DNA of 64,000 nt. Origin: Dawidia soli. GTDB lineage: Bacteria; Bacteroidota; Bacteroidia; Cytophagales; Cyclobacteriaceae. The notes below the pieces were generated by a model. That model did no database searches and was not told the origin of the DNA. It worked only from the letters and a program-made list of their open reading frames with translations. Location of the stretch: NCBI RefSeq assembly GCF_018598185.1, contig NZ_JAHESC010000019.1, positions 1 through 64,000 of the forward strand, read 5' to 3'. This document shows positions 9,801 through 17,530 of the stretch, piece by piece (within the stretch, counting starts at the first letter, position 1; each line of letters opens with the position of its first letter). Both the position numbers and the translations under genes were made by a program.

Positions 9801-12413
9801 ATACAGGATGCCACTATACTTCTCACCCTCCGGTGCCTTCATACCGATGTACGATTCATACGGGTAGTACGGTATGCTGAAACGATCCGTGCTGAAGTTA
9901 CCGCTCTCCTCAAATACTTTTCCGCGGAAGACCGCCGTCAGGAAACCCGGCGCAGCCGACGTAGTTTCCAGGTTCACATTCACCAGCGCCTTACCGTCGT
10001 CGTCGGTCAGGCCTTCGAATACCGGTTGTGCTTCGCTATAGAACTCGCGGGCAGGATCTTCAAAGACATAGTCAGGATACCTGGTAAAGGTAGTCGGTGC
10101 TTTCAGCAGCAACATGTCGAACTCGGCCTTCAGGTTGCGGCCGGGCGCACCGTGCAGCCATTTTACATCCAGCTTGCCGGAGGCCGTGGAAGAAGTGAAC
10201 TTGTCCGTACCAAAGTCGAGGTTGATCTTGAGCCGGTTGGGTTTAACGGTCTCGATCTTTAAGGTTTGTGTAAATTCCGTACCGCCCACTTTGACGCGGC
10301 CGGTCCAGTTGCCCGTAGGCGCATCCGCGGCCGTAGCCGTGGCAAAGGAGTAAAAACCGTTCTCCGAGCCTGACCGCACCAGGCGGTTCACCACCTGTCC
10401 TTGCGGGTTCTGCATTTCAAACACCACGGGGTGCGTGGCCGGCAACAGCTTGTTTTTGTCTTCGAGGATGAACGTGAGGTACAGCGAGTCGCCCGGGCGC
10501 CATACACCACGGTCGCCATACAGGAAACCCTTCAGGCCACGCTGGATCACTTCACCCGTTACATCAAAGTTGCTGACGGAAAGTGCGTCGCCGTTGCTCA
10601 GCTTTTGATATCCCCGTTGCTGGCCGTTCTTCGCGATCAATGCAAACGGCGGCTCTTTTGTATTGATCGTGGCCTTACCGTCAGCGTCCGTCGTGGCAGA
10701 GCCGATCACCTGTTGCTGGAAATCATAGATCTCCAGCTGTACCCCCGACAGCGGCTGCGTTGTTTTCAGGTCGGTTACAAACACCAGTGTGTTGCCGTCG
10801 TCACCGCGTTTGGCGGTAATGCCCAGGTCTGACGCCAGCACGTTGCGTGTAATGGCGCGGTTGTTCGTGTAGTATGATGAGTGGCACGGATTGTCGCGTT
10901 GCTCCCAGTCGTAGTCTTCGTAGTAGTAATAATCTTCGTAGTAGTAGCCTTCTTCATCGTAGTAGCCATACGACTCTTCGTCTTCAAACTGGCCGACGTT
11001 TTCCTCCACGGCCTCTTCCGCTTCTTCGCCCCCTTCACAGGTATAGGTAGAATATGCCTTCTTGAACGAGACCTTTACCTGGTAGATCGCGCCCGGCTCG
11101 GTGCTGATCAGCTTCGACAGGTCCAGTGTATAGCGATTCCACTTGCCCAGGTCGGTAACACCGGTATTGTCGAGCTGCACGGTGGTCTTCAGCATTCTCT
11201 TGCCTACCCGGTTCATTTCCTGGCTGCCCTGGATGTTGTTCACCTGCAGGAATTGTAAAATATTACGCTCGTAGATCTTGAGAATGGTCACATCTACCGA
11301 CCGCAGGTTCACCGCCTCGAACGGCAGCACCATGCCATCGCTGCTCGGCAGAATGGAACCTTTACCCGTAAACCGCACCGCCGGCGATACTTGTTCAAAA
11401 ACCACTTCGGCCGTGGCGGGCTCTTTCATTTTATAGTCCAGGATGTTGCGCACACCGGCTTCGATGCGGATGACCTTCGAACCTGTCTGCCGCACCGGCG
11501 GGTATACATTGATCTCGTTATCGCGGATCTCGAAGTCCAGCGTGCCGGCTTCGGCCATCGAGATGAGGCCGGTCAGATCTTGTTTTTCTTTCAGGGGGTC
11601 GGAAAACTGCAACACAACGTACTGGTTAGGGTGCTGCACCACGCGGGCCTGCATCAGCTTGAAGTCGCTCAGCGAAGGAATCTCCACCACTCTCTTTTCG
11701 TCGTGGTCTACACCCAGCGGTTTACCTTCTACAGCCAGGGTCACCTCGCTGGCCTGTTCCTTTCTCGCCACGTCCTCCACCACAAAGGAGTGCTGCTTGC
11801 CATCCGGGTTGTGTGTCCATGTTACTTTCAGGGCGCCACCGTCCTGGTAGGGCGTCATCATTTTTTCGACGGCATCTTTTTCGGCAAAGTCGGCGGTGTA
11901 TAGGTTGCCTTCGATCTTCTGACGCTTCAGCTCCGTCTTGACATAGGGCTTCACATTGTCTACGATAACCTCGAAGTTCTGAGGCATAACCTGAAACGTA
12001 TAGACAAACGAGCTCAGTTCACCCGTAGCCTCGGGCATGAGCTTCGACAAAGCAAAGTTCACTTCGTAGATCTGCCCGGCGATCAGGCGGTTGTCGGGCC
12101 GGAACTCTACCGTGCGGCGGTCGAGCCAGAAGGTCTTGCCCCCGACAGACGGGCTGAGGGAAAACAGCTTGGCCGGGTTCTCCTGTCCGATCAGGGTCGA
12201 ATCGACTACATCCTTGGTCAGCACAATGCGTACCGTCGTGCCCGACGAGACGACACCCGCCGTGTACGACGAGATGTACTCACCGAAAGCAGGATTGATG
12301 TAACTGGGGCCGGGCTTAGAGCCGGTTGACGTGGTGAAATAGAAAATACCAAAGGCAATAATGCCTATGACGGCCACACCGAGGCCGATCTTCTTCCAGG
12401 AAAGACTTTTCAT
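6813..12413 (-). CDS. Bacterial alpha-2-macroglobulin family protein with thioester
   Basis: At 1866 residues this has the size of a bacterial alpha-2-macroglobulin (YfhM/ECAM type), a periplasmic broad-range protease trap thought to protect the envelope. The N-terminus has a signal-anchor (about residues 8-27) without a lipobox cysteine. Repeated MG-type beta domains fill the N-terminal two thirds. The thioester motif GCIEQ is intact (Cys at residue 1412), followed by the helical complement-like region. An acidic, tyrosine-rich low-complexity stretch lies at roughly residues 459-508, just before a conserved domain. The gene has its own terminator. Its usual genomic partner, pbpC, lies about 6 kb away on the same strand. 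Confidence 0.93.
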   Translation of the reverse strand: MKSLSWKKIGLGVAVIGIIAFGIFYFTTSTGSKPGPSYINPAFGEYISSYTAGVVSSGTTVRIVLTKDVVDSTLIGQENPAKLFSLSPSVGGKTFWLDRRTVEFRPDNRLIAGQIYEVNFALSKLMPEATGELSSFVYTFQVMPQNFEVIVDNVKPYVKTELKRQKIEGNLYTADFAEKDAVEKMMTPYQDGGALKVTWTHNPDGKQHSFVVEDVARKEQASEVTLAVEGKPLGVDHDEKRVVEIPSLSDFKLMQARVVQHPNQYVVLQFSDPLKEKQDLTGLISMAEAGTLDFEIRDNEINVYPPVRQTGSKVIRIEAGVRNILDYKMKEPATAEVVFEQVSPAVRFTGKGSILPSSDGMVLPFEAVNLRSVDVTILKIYERNILQFLQVNNIQGSQEMNRVGKRMLKTTVQLDNTGVTDLGKWNRYTLDLSKLISTEPGAIYQVKVSFKKAYSTYTCEGGEEAEEAVEENVGQFEDEESYGYYDEEGYYYEDYYYYEDYDWEQRDNPCHSSYYTNNRAITRNVLASDLGITAKRGDDGNTLVFVTDLKTTQPLSGVQLEIYDFQQQVIGSATTDADGKATINTKEPPFALIAKNGQQRGYQKLSNGDALSVSNFDVTGEVIQRGLKGFLYGDRGVWRPGDSLYLTFILEDKNKLLPATHPVVFEMQNPQGQVVNRLVRSGSENGFYSFATATAADAPTGNWTGRVKVGGTEFTQTLKIETVKPNRLKINLDFGTDKFTSSTASGKLDVKWLHGAPGRNLKAEFDMLLLKAPTTFTRYPDYVFEDPAREFYSEAQPVFEGLTDDDGKALVNVNLETTSAAPGFLTAVFRGKVFEESGNFSTDRFSIPYYPYESYIGMKAPEGEKYSGILYFDKPHTFNLATLDANGQGVSRDDIEVSVYKLGWRWWWDNSEESIANYIEGSYSKLVKSDKARTVNGKGNWTIEMKMGEYEYGRYFVRACDPVSGHCTGQIVYVDEPGWYSRSRDEDSRGGATMLSFTTDKTNYNIGEKVNITIPSSASGGRALVSLENGSRVLKTFWVETQKGETKFSFDTSPDMAPNIYVHVSLLQPHAQTENDLPIRLYGVSSIRVEDPNTHLEPVIAMPEELEPGKEVTIRISEKTNRKMTYTIAVVDEGLLDITRFKTPDAWSRFYAREALGVRTWDVFDDVMGAFGARLERLLAIGGDAELAAKEDDARANRFKPVVKFFGPYTLSSGSNSHTFVMPQYIGSVKTMVVAGYEGAYGKAEKATPVRKPLMVLATLPRVLGPEETVKLPVTLFTQEKGIKNVKIDVKVSGPLHLAGDASQSVAMPAGGDLTVDFDLAVKAEAGIAKVEVTASAGKFQSTDVIEIEVRNPNTPVTRVTESVLEAGKSWAGEAVPFGITGTNTAVVEVSNLPPINLGSRLKYLIQYPHGCIEQTTSSVLPQLYLAQVKELTEFEKKNIQRNVTAGIERLKSFVQGDGGFGYWPGPAEHSDPWGTTYAGHFLVDAEAKGYYVPADMMKRWKKYQKSKAQEWRRNDAYYNNDLMQAYRLYTLALAGAPEMGAMNRLRELGNLNTTSAWMLAAAYAKAGQPEAAKKLIANLSTTVKPYRELGYSYGSDVRDKALILETLVLLDDKTKAFAVLKDVSRYLGDYGYWMSTQETAFCLKAIGSFAGMDKRGALKFSYVLNGKTVQASTELPVAQVAIPLTGLKKESVRITNESGGMLFTRLILEGTPARGEEEDAQSNLTLAVRYTDTDGKDLDITRLEQGTEFLAEVTVIHNGTRSSYENLALSQVFPSGWEINNLRITDDEGQLANSAFQYQDIRDDRVYTYFDLYANQRKTFHVMLTAGYAGSYYLPAVSCEAMYDKSIYARKKGQVVEVVKGTPAQ

Positions 12414-12460
12414 GAAGCGTTCGAAGCGTTAAAAATGACGTTTAGGCGGACTGTAGACCA

Positions 12461-12474
12461 CCTGATAAATCAGG
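12461..12474. promoter_or_regulatory. Palindrome between alpha-2-macroglobulin and response regulator genes
   Basis: The perfect palindrome CCTGATAAATCAGG lies in the 115-base divergent intergenic region and is further flanked by imperfect CACC/GGTG arms. Its position suits an operator for one of the two divergent genes. This is inference from symmetry only. Confidence 0.35.
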
Positions 12475-12528
12475 GGTGTCTTTTTACTCAAATTTAAAGT
12501 ACTTTGTGAAACCTTACCGACTGTTACC

Positions 12529-13161
12529 ATGAAATCTCTGTCAATCCTTGCTGTTGATGATCAATCCCTTTTTCGCGAGGGGTTGGCGCTCGTGCTGAAC
12601 CGGCTTTTCCCCGATGTAACCCTCCGCCAGGCCGGTAGTGGTCCGGAAGCCCTGGAAATGCTCCAGGAGCATCGTTTTAACCTGCTCCTGCTGGACATTG
12701 GCATGCCCGGTATGAACGGCATAGAAGTAGCCCGCCAGGTATTGCGGCAATACCCCGACCTGCGCATAATCGTCCTGACGCAATACAACGGCGAAGGCAT
12801 GATTACCCACCTGGTACGCCTCGGCGTGCACGGTTTCCTGTTAAAGAACAGCGAGTCGCAGGAGATCAAAAAGGCCATCGAAACCGTGTTGGATAACCGC
12901 CAGTATATCACCCCCATGATCCACCCGTCGCTGCTGAAAGACGAACCCGGTGTCAGCGCACCGTCCATTCAGTTCAGCAAACGCGAAGCGGATATATTGA
13001 TATACCTGAAAATGGGTAAGTCCAGCAAAGAGATCGCCGAACGCCTGGCGTTAAAAGAAAATACCATCAACAGCTACCGCGAGGACATGTTGCAAAAGAC
13101 CAAGACCCGCAATGTGGCGGAGCTGATCTCGTATGCGTATGAGAACGGTGTGCTAGGATAA
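12529..13161 (+). CDS. NarL/LuxR-family response regulator
   Basis: The 210-residue protein has an N-terminal receiver domain with the acidic pair D10-D11, phosphoacceptor D56 (LLLLDIGMPG), T84 and K106. A LuxR-type helix-turn-helix occupies about residues 146-205 (FSKREADILIYLKMGKSSKEI). It should bind DNA when phosphorylated. The partner is almost certainly the histidine kinase encoded convergently at 13153-13983, because the two genes overlap at their 3' ends. The target genes are unknown. The divergently transcribed alpha-2-macroglobulin gene and the palindrome between them are candidates. Confidence 0.92.
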   Translation: MKSLSILAVDDQSLFREGLALVLNRLFPDVTLRQAGSGPEALEMLQEHRFNLLLLDIGMPGMNGIEVARQVLRQYPDLRIIVLTQYNGEGMITHLVRLGVHGFLLKNSESQEIKKAIETVLDNRQYITPMIHPSLLKDEPGVSAPSIQFSKREADILIYLKMGKSSKEIAERLALKENTINSYREDMLQKTKTRNVAELISYAYENGVLG

Positions 13162-13983
13162 CACGTCGGCGGCCGCGGGCATCGCGGGGAACTTGTTGGA
13201 CGTGGTATCTTTCTGCTGTTGCAGGTTGAATTCGATGATCACGCGCAACCCCCGGGGTGAAACATCCTCGCGGCGCAACGTGGCGCCAATGCTGTTGGCC
13301 CGCTTCAGCAGGTTGATCATACCCATGCCCGAAGTCTTTTGCTCGTGCTCCTGCCGGCGATAATCAGAACCATCGTCCTCTACGGTGATGGTCAGGTTTT
13401 CTTTGTCCCAGTGTATATGTACCGAGATGTTCCAGGCATTGGAATGCTTGATGGCGTTGGAGAAAAGCTCCTGCACCATGCGGAACAGGCTGAGCTTCTG
13501 CCGTTGCTGGATCGGCACCGGTGTACCGCTTTGTACAAAATGCACGTGCGTGCCCTTCATCGCGTCGAGCTTGTGACACAGCTCGCGGATGGCAAAGTTC
13601 AGGCTCATGCCTTCGATGAAGTCCGGCGACAAATTCCAGATGATGTTGCGGATGGTTTCGATCGTCAGGTTAAGGTTCTTTTTGACAGTTATGAGCTTCG
13701 CCTCGATGTGCGGCGGCAGGGCATCCGCCTCGCGCATGACCAGTTCCAGATCTAAGTGTATCAGGCTCAACACAGTACCCAGTTCGTCGTGCAGGTCGCT
13801 GGAAATGCGCTGGCGATCGTGCTCGATAAACTCGTTCACCCGCGACCAGGGAATTAATTCGGCCGTAGATTCCGTACCTCCGCGCGATGTTTTCTTCGGC
13901 GTCTTTTTACCACCAAAAAGATACACCAGCAGGCCGGTAAAAATGGCGCTGCTTAAAGCCACCAGAATATAGGTAGTTACCAT
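13153..13983 (-). CDS. Sensor histidine kinase, NarX/DesK (HisKA_3) type
   Basis: I use the ATG at 13983. A longer frame would need a GTG at 14046 and would add 21 residues of no evident function. The 276-residue kinase begins with one membrane segment (about 2-24) and has a HisKA_3 dimerisation/phosphoacceptor helix containing SSDLHDELGTV (His 65). A HATPase_c domain follows with the N box ELFSNAIKHS and a GMGMINL G-box. There is no extracytoplasmic sensor domain, so the signal is probably read in the membrane or cytosol. The stop codon lies inside the end of the response regulator gene on the other strand. Convergent two-component pairs are less usual than co-directional ones. Confidence 0.9.
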   Translation of the reverse strand: MVTTYILVALSSAIFTGLLVYLFGGKKTPKKTSRGGTESTAELIPWSRVNEFIEHDRQRISSDLHDELGTVLSLIHLDLELVMREADALPPHIEAKLITVKKNLNLTIETIRNIIWNLSPDFIEGMSLNFAIRELCHKLDAMKGTHVHFVQSGTPVPIQQRQKLSLFRMVQELFSNAIKHSNAWNISVHIHWDKENLTITVEDDGSDYRRQEHEQKTSGMGMINLLKRANSIGATLRREDVSPRGLRVIIEFNLQQQKDTTSNKFPAMPAAADVLS

Positions 13984-14307
13984 ATAGCTAACAGAAAGAG
14001 TTGAAGTTATACCAGTCACTAAATTACATACGCTAAAATATCGCACCTACCGACAGCTCCTCATTCCCAGACTAAATACCGCCACCCGCACAGATGTAAC
14101 TGCAAGAAGATCCGCAAGGCGTAGTGCAACGGAGATACGACAACATGTGCGTGGAGATCAGCCCGTGATACTCAGGGGAATAGATCAGGGCGCGGCAGGT
14201 GTTAGGTTTCTTGTATAAGTTCGATTTTTCCAACGTAAAAAACAACGGTGCTGTGAGTTAGTTTCACAGCACCGCAAGTTTTTTGGGCGATAAAAAAAAC
14301 ACTATGC
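13984..14307. other. Intergenic region without a gene, 324 bases
   Basis: This stretch lies between the histidine kinase start and the end of the aromatic operon. It contains the terminator at 14246-14274 and the presumed kinase promoter, which I could not match to the Bacteroidota consensus. I see no open frame of credible composition and no RNA gene. Confidence 0.6.
14246..14274 (-). terminator. Terminator of the Phe/Tyr biosynthesis operon
   Basis: A perfect 11-bp stem (cggtgctgtga with tcacagcaccg, 7-base loop) is followed on the minus strand by a T run. A T run also follows on the plus strand, so it may act in both directions. It lies just after the DAHP synthase stop. Confidence 0.88.
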
Positions 14308-15411
14308 TTAAACGCGTTCTGCCACTTTGTTCATCACGCCAGTCTGGATCTGGATCGACTCGTTGTGGATCAGTTTCAGCAACTCTTGCGTGAAGGCCTC
14401 GTTCAGCCCCATCGCCTTACCCAGCGTGATACGGGTCTGCATGATCTCTTCCCAGCGGTTTACCTGGAGAATGGTTACGTTGTTTTCCTTCTTGTATTGG
14501 CCGATCTTCTCCGAGATTTTCATACGCGAAGCAAGCTTCGACATGATCTCATCGTCCAACTGGTCGATCTGCTCGCGCAGGATGCTGAGCGTATCTTTGA
14601 AGCTCTTATTGTCAGACGATACCTCGCGCACTACCAGGCCTTCTACGATCTTGCCGAGAACAGCCGGTGTAACCTGTTGCTTGGCGTCGCTCCAGGCAGC
14701 ATCGGGATTGATGTGGCTTTCGATCATCAGGCCGGCCATGTCCAGGTCGAGGGCCTTCTGAGAGATCAGGGAGATCAGATCACGGTTACCGGCAATGTGG
14801 CTGGGGTCGCAAATGATGTCGAGCTCGGGAATGCGGGTCTTCAGCTCGATGCTCATGTCCCACATGGGCGCATTGCGGAAGGGGCCTTTTTCGAATGATG
14901 AGAAGCCGCGGTGGATAGCCGCCAGCTTGGTAATGCCGGCTTTGTTGAGGCGCTCCAGCGCGCCGATCCACAGCTCGAGGTCCGGGTTGATGGGGTTCTT
15001 TACCATCACCGGAATGTCAACGCCTTTCAGCGAGTCGGCCACCTCTTGTACCGAGAAGGGGTTTACCGTCGTACGGGCACCCACCCACAGAATATCGACA
15101 CCAGCCTTCAGGGCAGCCTCCACGTGCGCGGCATTGGCTACTTCGGTTGTGATGGGCAGCCCGGTCTCTTTCTTTGCCGCCGCCAGCCATTGCAGGCCGG
15201 GTTCGCCGGCACCCTCGTATTGACCCGGCCGGGTGCGGGGTTTCCAGATACCCGCGCGCAACGCGTGGATCTTGCCGGTAGCCGCCAGCTGTTTCGCTGT
15301 GGCAATGGTCTGTTCTTCTGTTTCTGCACTGCAGGGGCCGCTGATGATAACGGGTTTGCTGGCCGTCGGCAACCAGGAAGAGATCGGTTCAAGTTTCAGT
15401 GAATGTTTCAT
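14308..15411 (-). CDS. Bifunctional DAHP synthase / chorismate mutase
   Basis: The 367-residue enzyme has an N-terminal KDO8P-type (Ibeta) DAHP synthase barrel (about 1-265), seen in SGPCSAETEEQ, RAGIWKPRTRPG, WVGARTTVNPF, CDPSHIAGNRDL and DMAGLMIESHINPD. The C-terminal AroQ-type chorismate mutase (about 275-367) carries the DQLDDEIMSKLASRMKISE helix. It therefore catalyses both the first step of the shikimate pathway (PEP + erythrose 4-phosphate) and the step from chorismate to prephenate. The C-terminal mutase arrangement is characteristic of Bacteroidota and allows prephenate-based feedback. It is the last gene of the Phe/Tyr operon, 12 bases after tyrA. No single gene symbol is settled for this fusion. 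Confidence 0.95.
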   Translation of the reverse strand: MKHSLKLEPISSWLPTASKPVIISGPCSAETEEQTIATAKQLAATGKIHALRAGIWKPRTRPGQYEGAGEPGLQWLAAAKKETGLPITTEVANAAHVEAALKAGVDILWVGARTTVNPFSVQEVADSLKGVDIPVMVKNPINPDLELWIGALERLNKAGITKLAAIHRGFSSFEKGPFRNAPMWDMSIELKTRIPELDIICDPSHIAGNRDLISLISQKALDLDMAGLMIESHINPDAAWSDAKQQVTPAVLGKIVEGLVVREVSSDNKSFKDTLSILREQIDQLDDEIMSKLASRMKISEKIGQYKKENNVTILQVNRWEEIMQTRITLGKAMGLNEAFTQELLKLIHNESIQIQTGVMNKVAERV

Positions 15412-15423
15412 ATAGGTGAGTAG

Positions 15424-16335
15424 TTAAATTTTTGCAGTTGTTGATATAGGTTGTTGTTGTTGTTGAGTCTGTTGTTGTGTCTTGAGCTCGATACCGTCCA
15501 GCACGCGGCGGATCTCGTTGGCGCCCGACATGATGCGGCTCAGCTCCTGCGTGTCTCGCTTCAGTAAAAGGTAGTGGAACCGTTGCAGGTGCATGATATA
15601 CTCCTGCAACGCCTGGCTGAGGTATTCGAGGTTCTGCTCGAAGATCGGCGCCCACATGGCCGGCGAGCTTTTCGCCAGACGCACCGTAGACGCAAAACCG
15701 CTGCCCGCCAGGGCGAAGATATTTTTCTCGTCCTTCTCGATGTCGAGTACGGTTTGCCCCAGCAGGAACGAGCTGACGTGCGAGAGATGCGATACATAGG
15801 CTACGTGCTTGTCGTGTTCCTCCGGCTCCATAAAGATCGTGTTCAGCCCCAGGGCATCGAACACGCGGCGCGCCACGGTCAGGGCATGCTCTGAAGAGCG
15901 CTCCTGCTCGCAGATGATGTTCGTCTTGTGTTGGAACAGCCCGCGGAAGGCTGCCGTCGGGCCGGAGTTCTCCGTACCGGCAATGGGGTGCGCCGCCACA
16001 AACTGTGCCCGCCGGGGGTGGGTCGCTACTGCCCGGCAGATCGAGCTTTTGGTCGATCCGGCGTCTACCACGACAGCGTCGGGCTTTACCAGGTCGAGCA
16101 CGTTCGGCAACGTCTTTGCCAGGGCATTTACCGGTATCGCCACGATCACCAGGTCGGCCTCACGCAACGCTGCGTCTGCAGGCTGCACGCGGTCCACCAG
16201 GCCCAGCGCCACGGCCTGCTCGCCGTTGTCGGCATTCTGGTCGACGCCCGTCAGCGATGTGGCCAGCCCCGCGTGACGCAGGTCGAGCGCCATCGAGCCG
16301 CCGATCAATCCTAACCCTATTACAGCTACGTTCAT
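15424..16335 (-). CDS. tyrA: Prephenate dehydrogenase
   Basis: TyrA oxidatively decarboxylates prephenate to 4-hydroxyphenylpyruvate for tyrosine synthesis. I start it at the ATG at 16335, which overlaps the aminotransferase stop (ATGA) and places the Rossmann motif GLGLIGG at residues 7-13. A longer in-frame extension upstream lies inside the aminotransferase gene and is rejected. Further motifs are DAGSTKSSI, AHPIAGTENSGP and a helical C-terminal domain. The protein is 303 residues and ends in a glutamine-rich tail encoded by CAA/CAG repeats. No ACT domain is present, so any tyrosine control must come from the attenuator upstream of the operon or from the other enzymes. Confidence 0.94.
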   Translation of the reverse strand: MNVAVIGLGLIGGSMALDLRHAGLATSLTGVDQNADNGEQAVALGLVDRVQPADAALREADLVIVAIPVNALAKTLPNVLDLVKPDAVVVDAGSTKSSICRAVATHPRRAQFVAAHPIAGTENSGPTAAFRGLFQHKTNIICEQERSSEHALTVARRVFDALGLNTIFMEPEEHDKHVAYVSHLSHVSSFLLGQTVLDIEKDEKNIFALAGSGFASTVRLAKSSPAMWAPIFEQNLEYLSQALQEYIMHLQRFHYLLLKRDTQELSRIMSGANEIRRVLDGIELKTQQQTQQQQQPISTTAKI

Positions 16336-17501
16336 ACTTTCGCGGTCTTTAGAAAATTCTTCACACGTTCCAGTGCTTCTTTCAACATCGTCTCCGTGCA
16401 GCAAAGCGACACGCGGATGTAGCGGCGGCCGGCCTCACCGAAAATAAAACCCGGGGTGATAAACACCTTCGTACCGTATAAGATCTCGTCGATCCATTTC
16501 TCTACATCGGCAATGCGGTCGGGCGCCTTCGCCCACACAAACAAACCCGATTGATCGGCATAGGTACAGCCCAGCGCATCCAGCAGCTGGAGCGCCACCT
16601 GCTTGCGCTGGCGGTATACCTGGTTCAGTTCCTTGAACCACACATCGCCGTTCTTCAGCGCTTCCGTGGCAGCATGCTGCAGGCCCAGGAACATGCCCGA
16701 GTCCATGTTGCTTTTTACCTTCAGCACGGCATCGATAAACTCTTTCTTACCGGCCACCCAGCCCAGACGCCAGCCGGCCATATTGTGCGACTTGCTCAGC
16801 GAGTTTAATTCCAACGCCACCTCGTCAGCACCTTCGATGGAGAGGATGCTCATCGGGTTATCGTTCAGGATGAGGCTATAGGGATTGTCGTTTACGATCA
16901 GGAACTGATGTTTGCGCGCCAGGTCCACCAACGCCTTCAGCTCTTCGCGCGAAGCCACCCGACCCGTGGGCATGTGCGGAAAGTTCACCCACATGATCTT
17001 TACCTTCGACAGGTCGCTCTTCTCCAGCTCGGCAATGTCAATGCCCCAGTTCAACGACTCTTTTAAGGCATAGGGACGCAACCTGGCGCCTACCAGGTTG
17101 GCTACCGACGAATACGTGGGATAGCCCGGGTTGGGGATCAGCACTTCCTCCCCTTCGTTTACAAAGGCCATCGCGATGTGCATGATACCTTCCTTCGAGC
17201 CCATCAGCGGCAGGATCTCCGTCTCGGGGTTCAGCGTCGTGTTATATACCGTGCGATAGAAGTCGGCGATGGCCTGGCGGAACGCCGGGATCCCTTTGTA
17301 GTTTTGATAGCCGTGGTGCGCCGGGTTCTTCGCCGACGCGATCAGGGCATCGATCGTGGCGGAAGACGGTGCCTGGTCGGGGCTGCCGATGCCCAGGTTG
17401 ATCACGCGCAGCTCGGGCGTGTCCAGGCCACGTACCTCGGCCAGCTTCCGGCTGAAGTAGTACTCTTCCACATTGGCAATTCGTTTCGCTGTCTGTATCA
17501 T
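16332..17501 (-). CDS. Fold-type I aminotransferase of the Phe/Tyr operon
   Basis: The 389-residue PLP enzyme belongs to aminotransferase class I/II. Visible are the PLP-phosphate region GSKEGIMH (101-108), the substrate loop NFPHMPTG (173-180, a variant of the usual NxPxNPTG), D205/Y208, and the Schiff-base lysine K237 in SLSKSHNMAGWRLGW. Its position between prephenate dehydratase and dehydrogenase suggests transamination of phenylpyruvate and 4-hydroxyphenylpyruvate, or of prephenate itself. Sequence likeness to LL-diaminopimelate and aspartate aminotransferases means the substrate cannot be fixed from sequence. Its stop overlaps the tyrA start by four bases. Confidence 0.88.
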   Translation of the reverse strand: MIQTAKRIANVEEYYFSRKLAEVRGLDTPELRVINLGIGSPDQAPSSATIDALIASAKNPAHHGYQNYKGIPAFRQAIADFYRTVYNTTLNPETEILPLMGSKEGIMHIAMAFVNEGEEVLIPNPGYPTYSSVANLVGARLRPYALKESLNWGIDIAELEKSDLSKVKIMWVNFPHMPTGRVASREELKALVDLARKHQFLIVNDNPYSLILNDNPMSILSIEGADEVALELNSLSKSHNMAGWRLGWVAGKKEFIDAVLKVKSNMDSGMFLGLQHAATEALKNGDVWFKELNQVYRQRKQVALQLLDALGCTYADQSGLFVWAKAPDRIADVEKWIDEILYGTKVFITPGFIFGEAGRRYIRVSLCCTETMLKEALERVKNFLKTAKV

Positions 17502-17530
17502 ACGTTCTGTATCGCTATCGCGCTCTTTTA

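Noticed and set aside
6948-10262. An open frame of 1104 codons on the plus strand opposite the alpha-2-macroglobulin gene
   Set aside because: It is the antisense of a gene with clear domains and intact thioester motif. Its translation is rich in His, Arg and Gln without any family motif, as expected from the GC-biased third codon positions of the real gene.
16336-16404. Upstream start for prephenate dehydrogenase
   Set aside because: It would add 23 residues before the Rossmann strand and extend into the aminotransferase gene. The ATGA overlap start is better supported.
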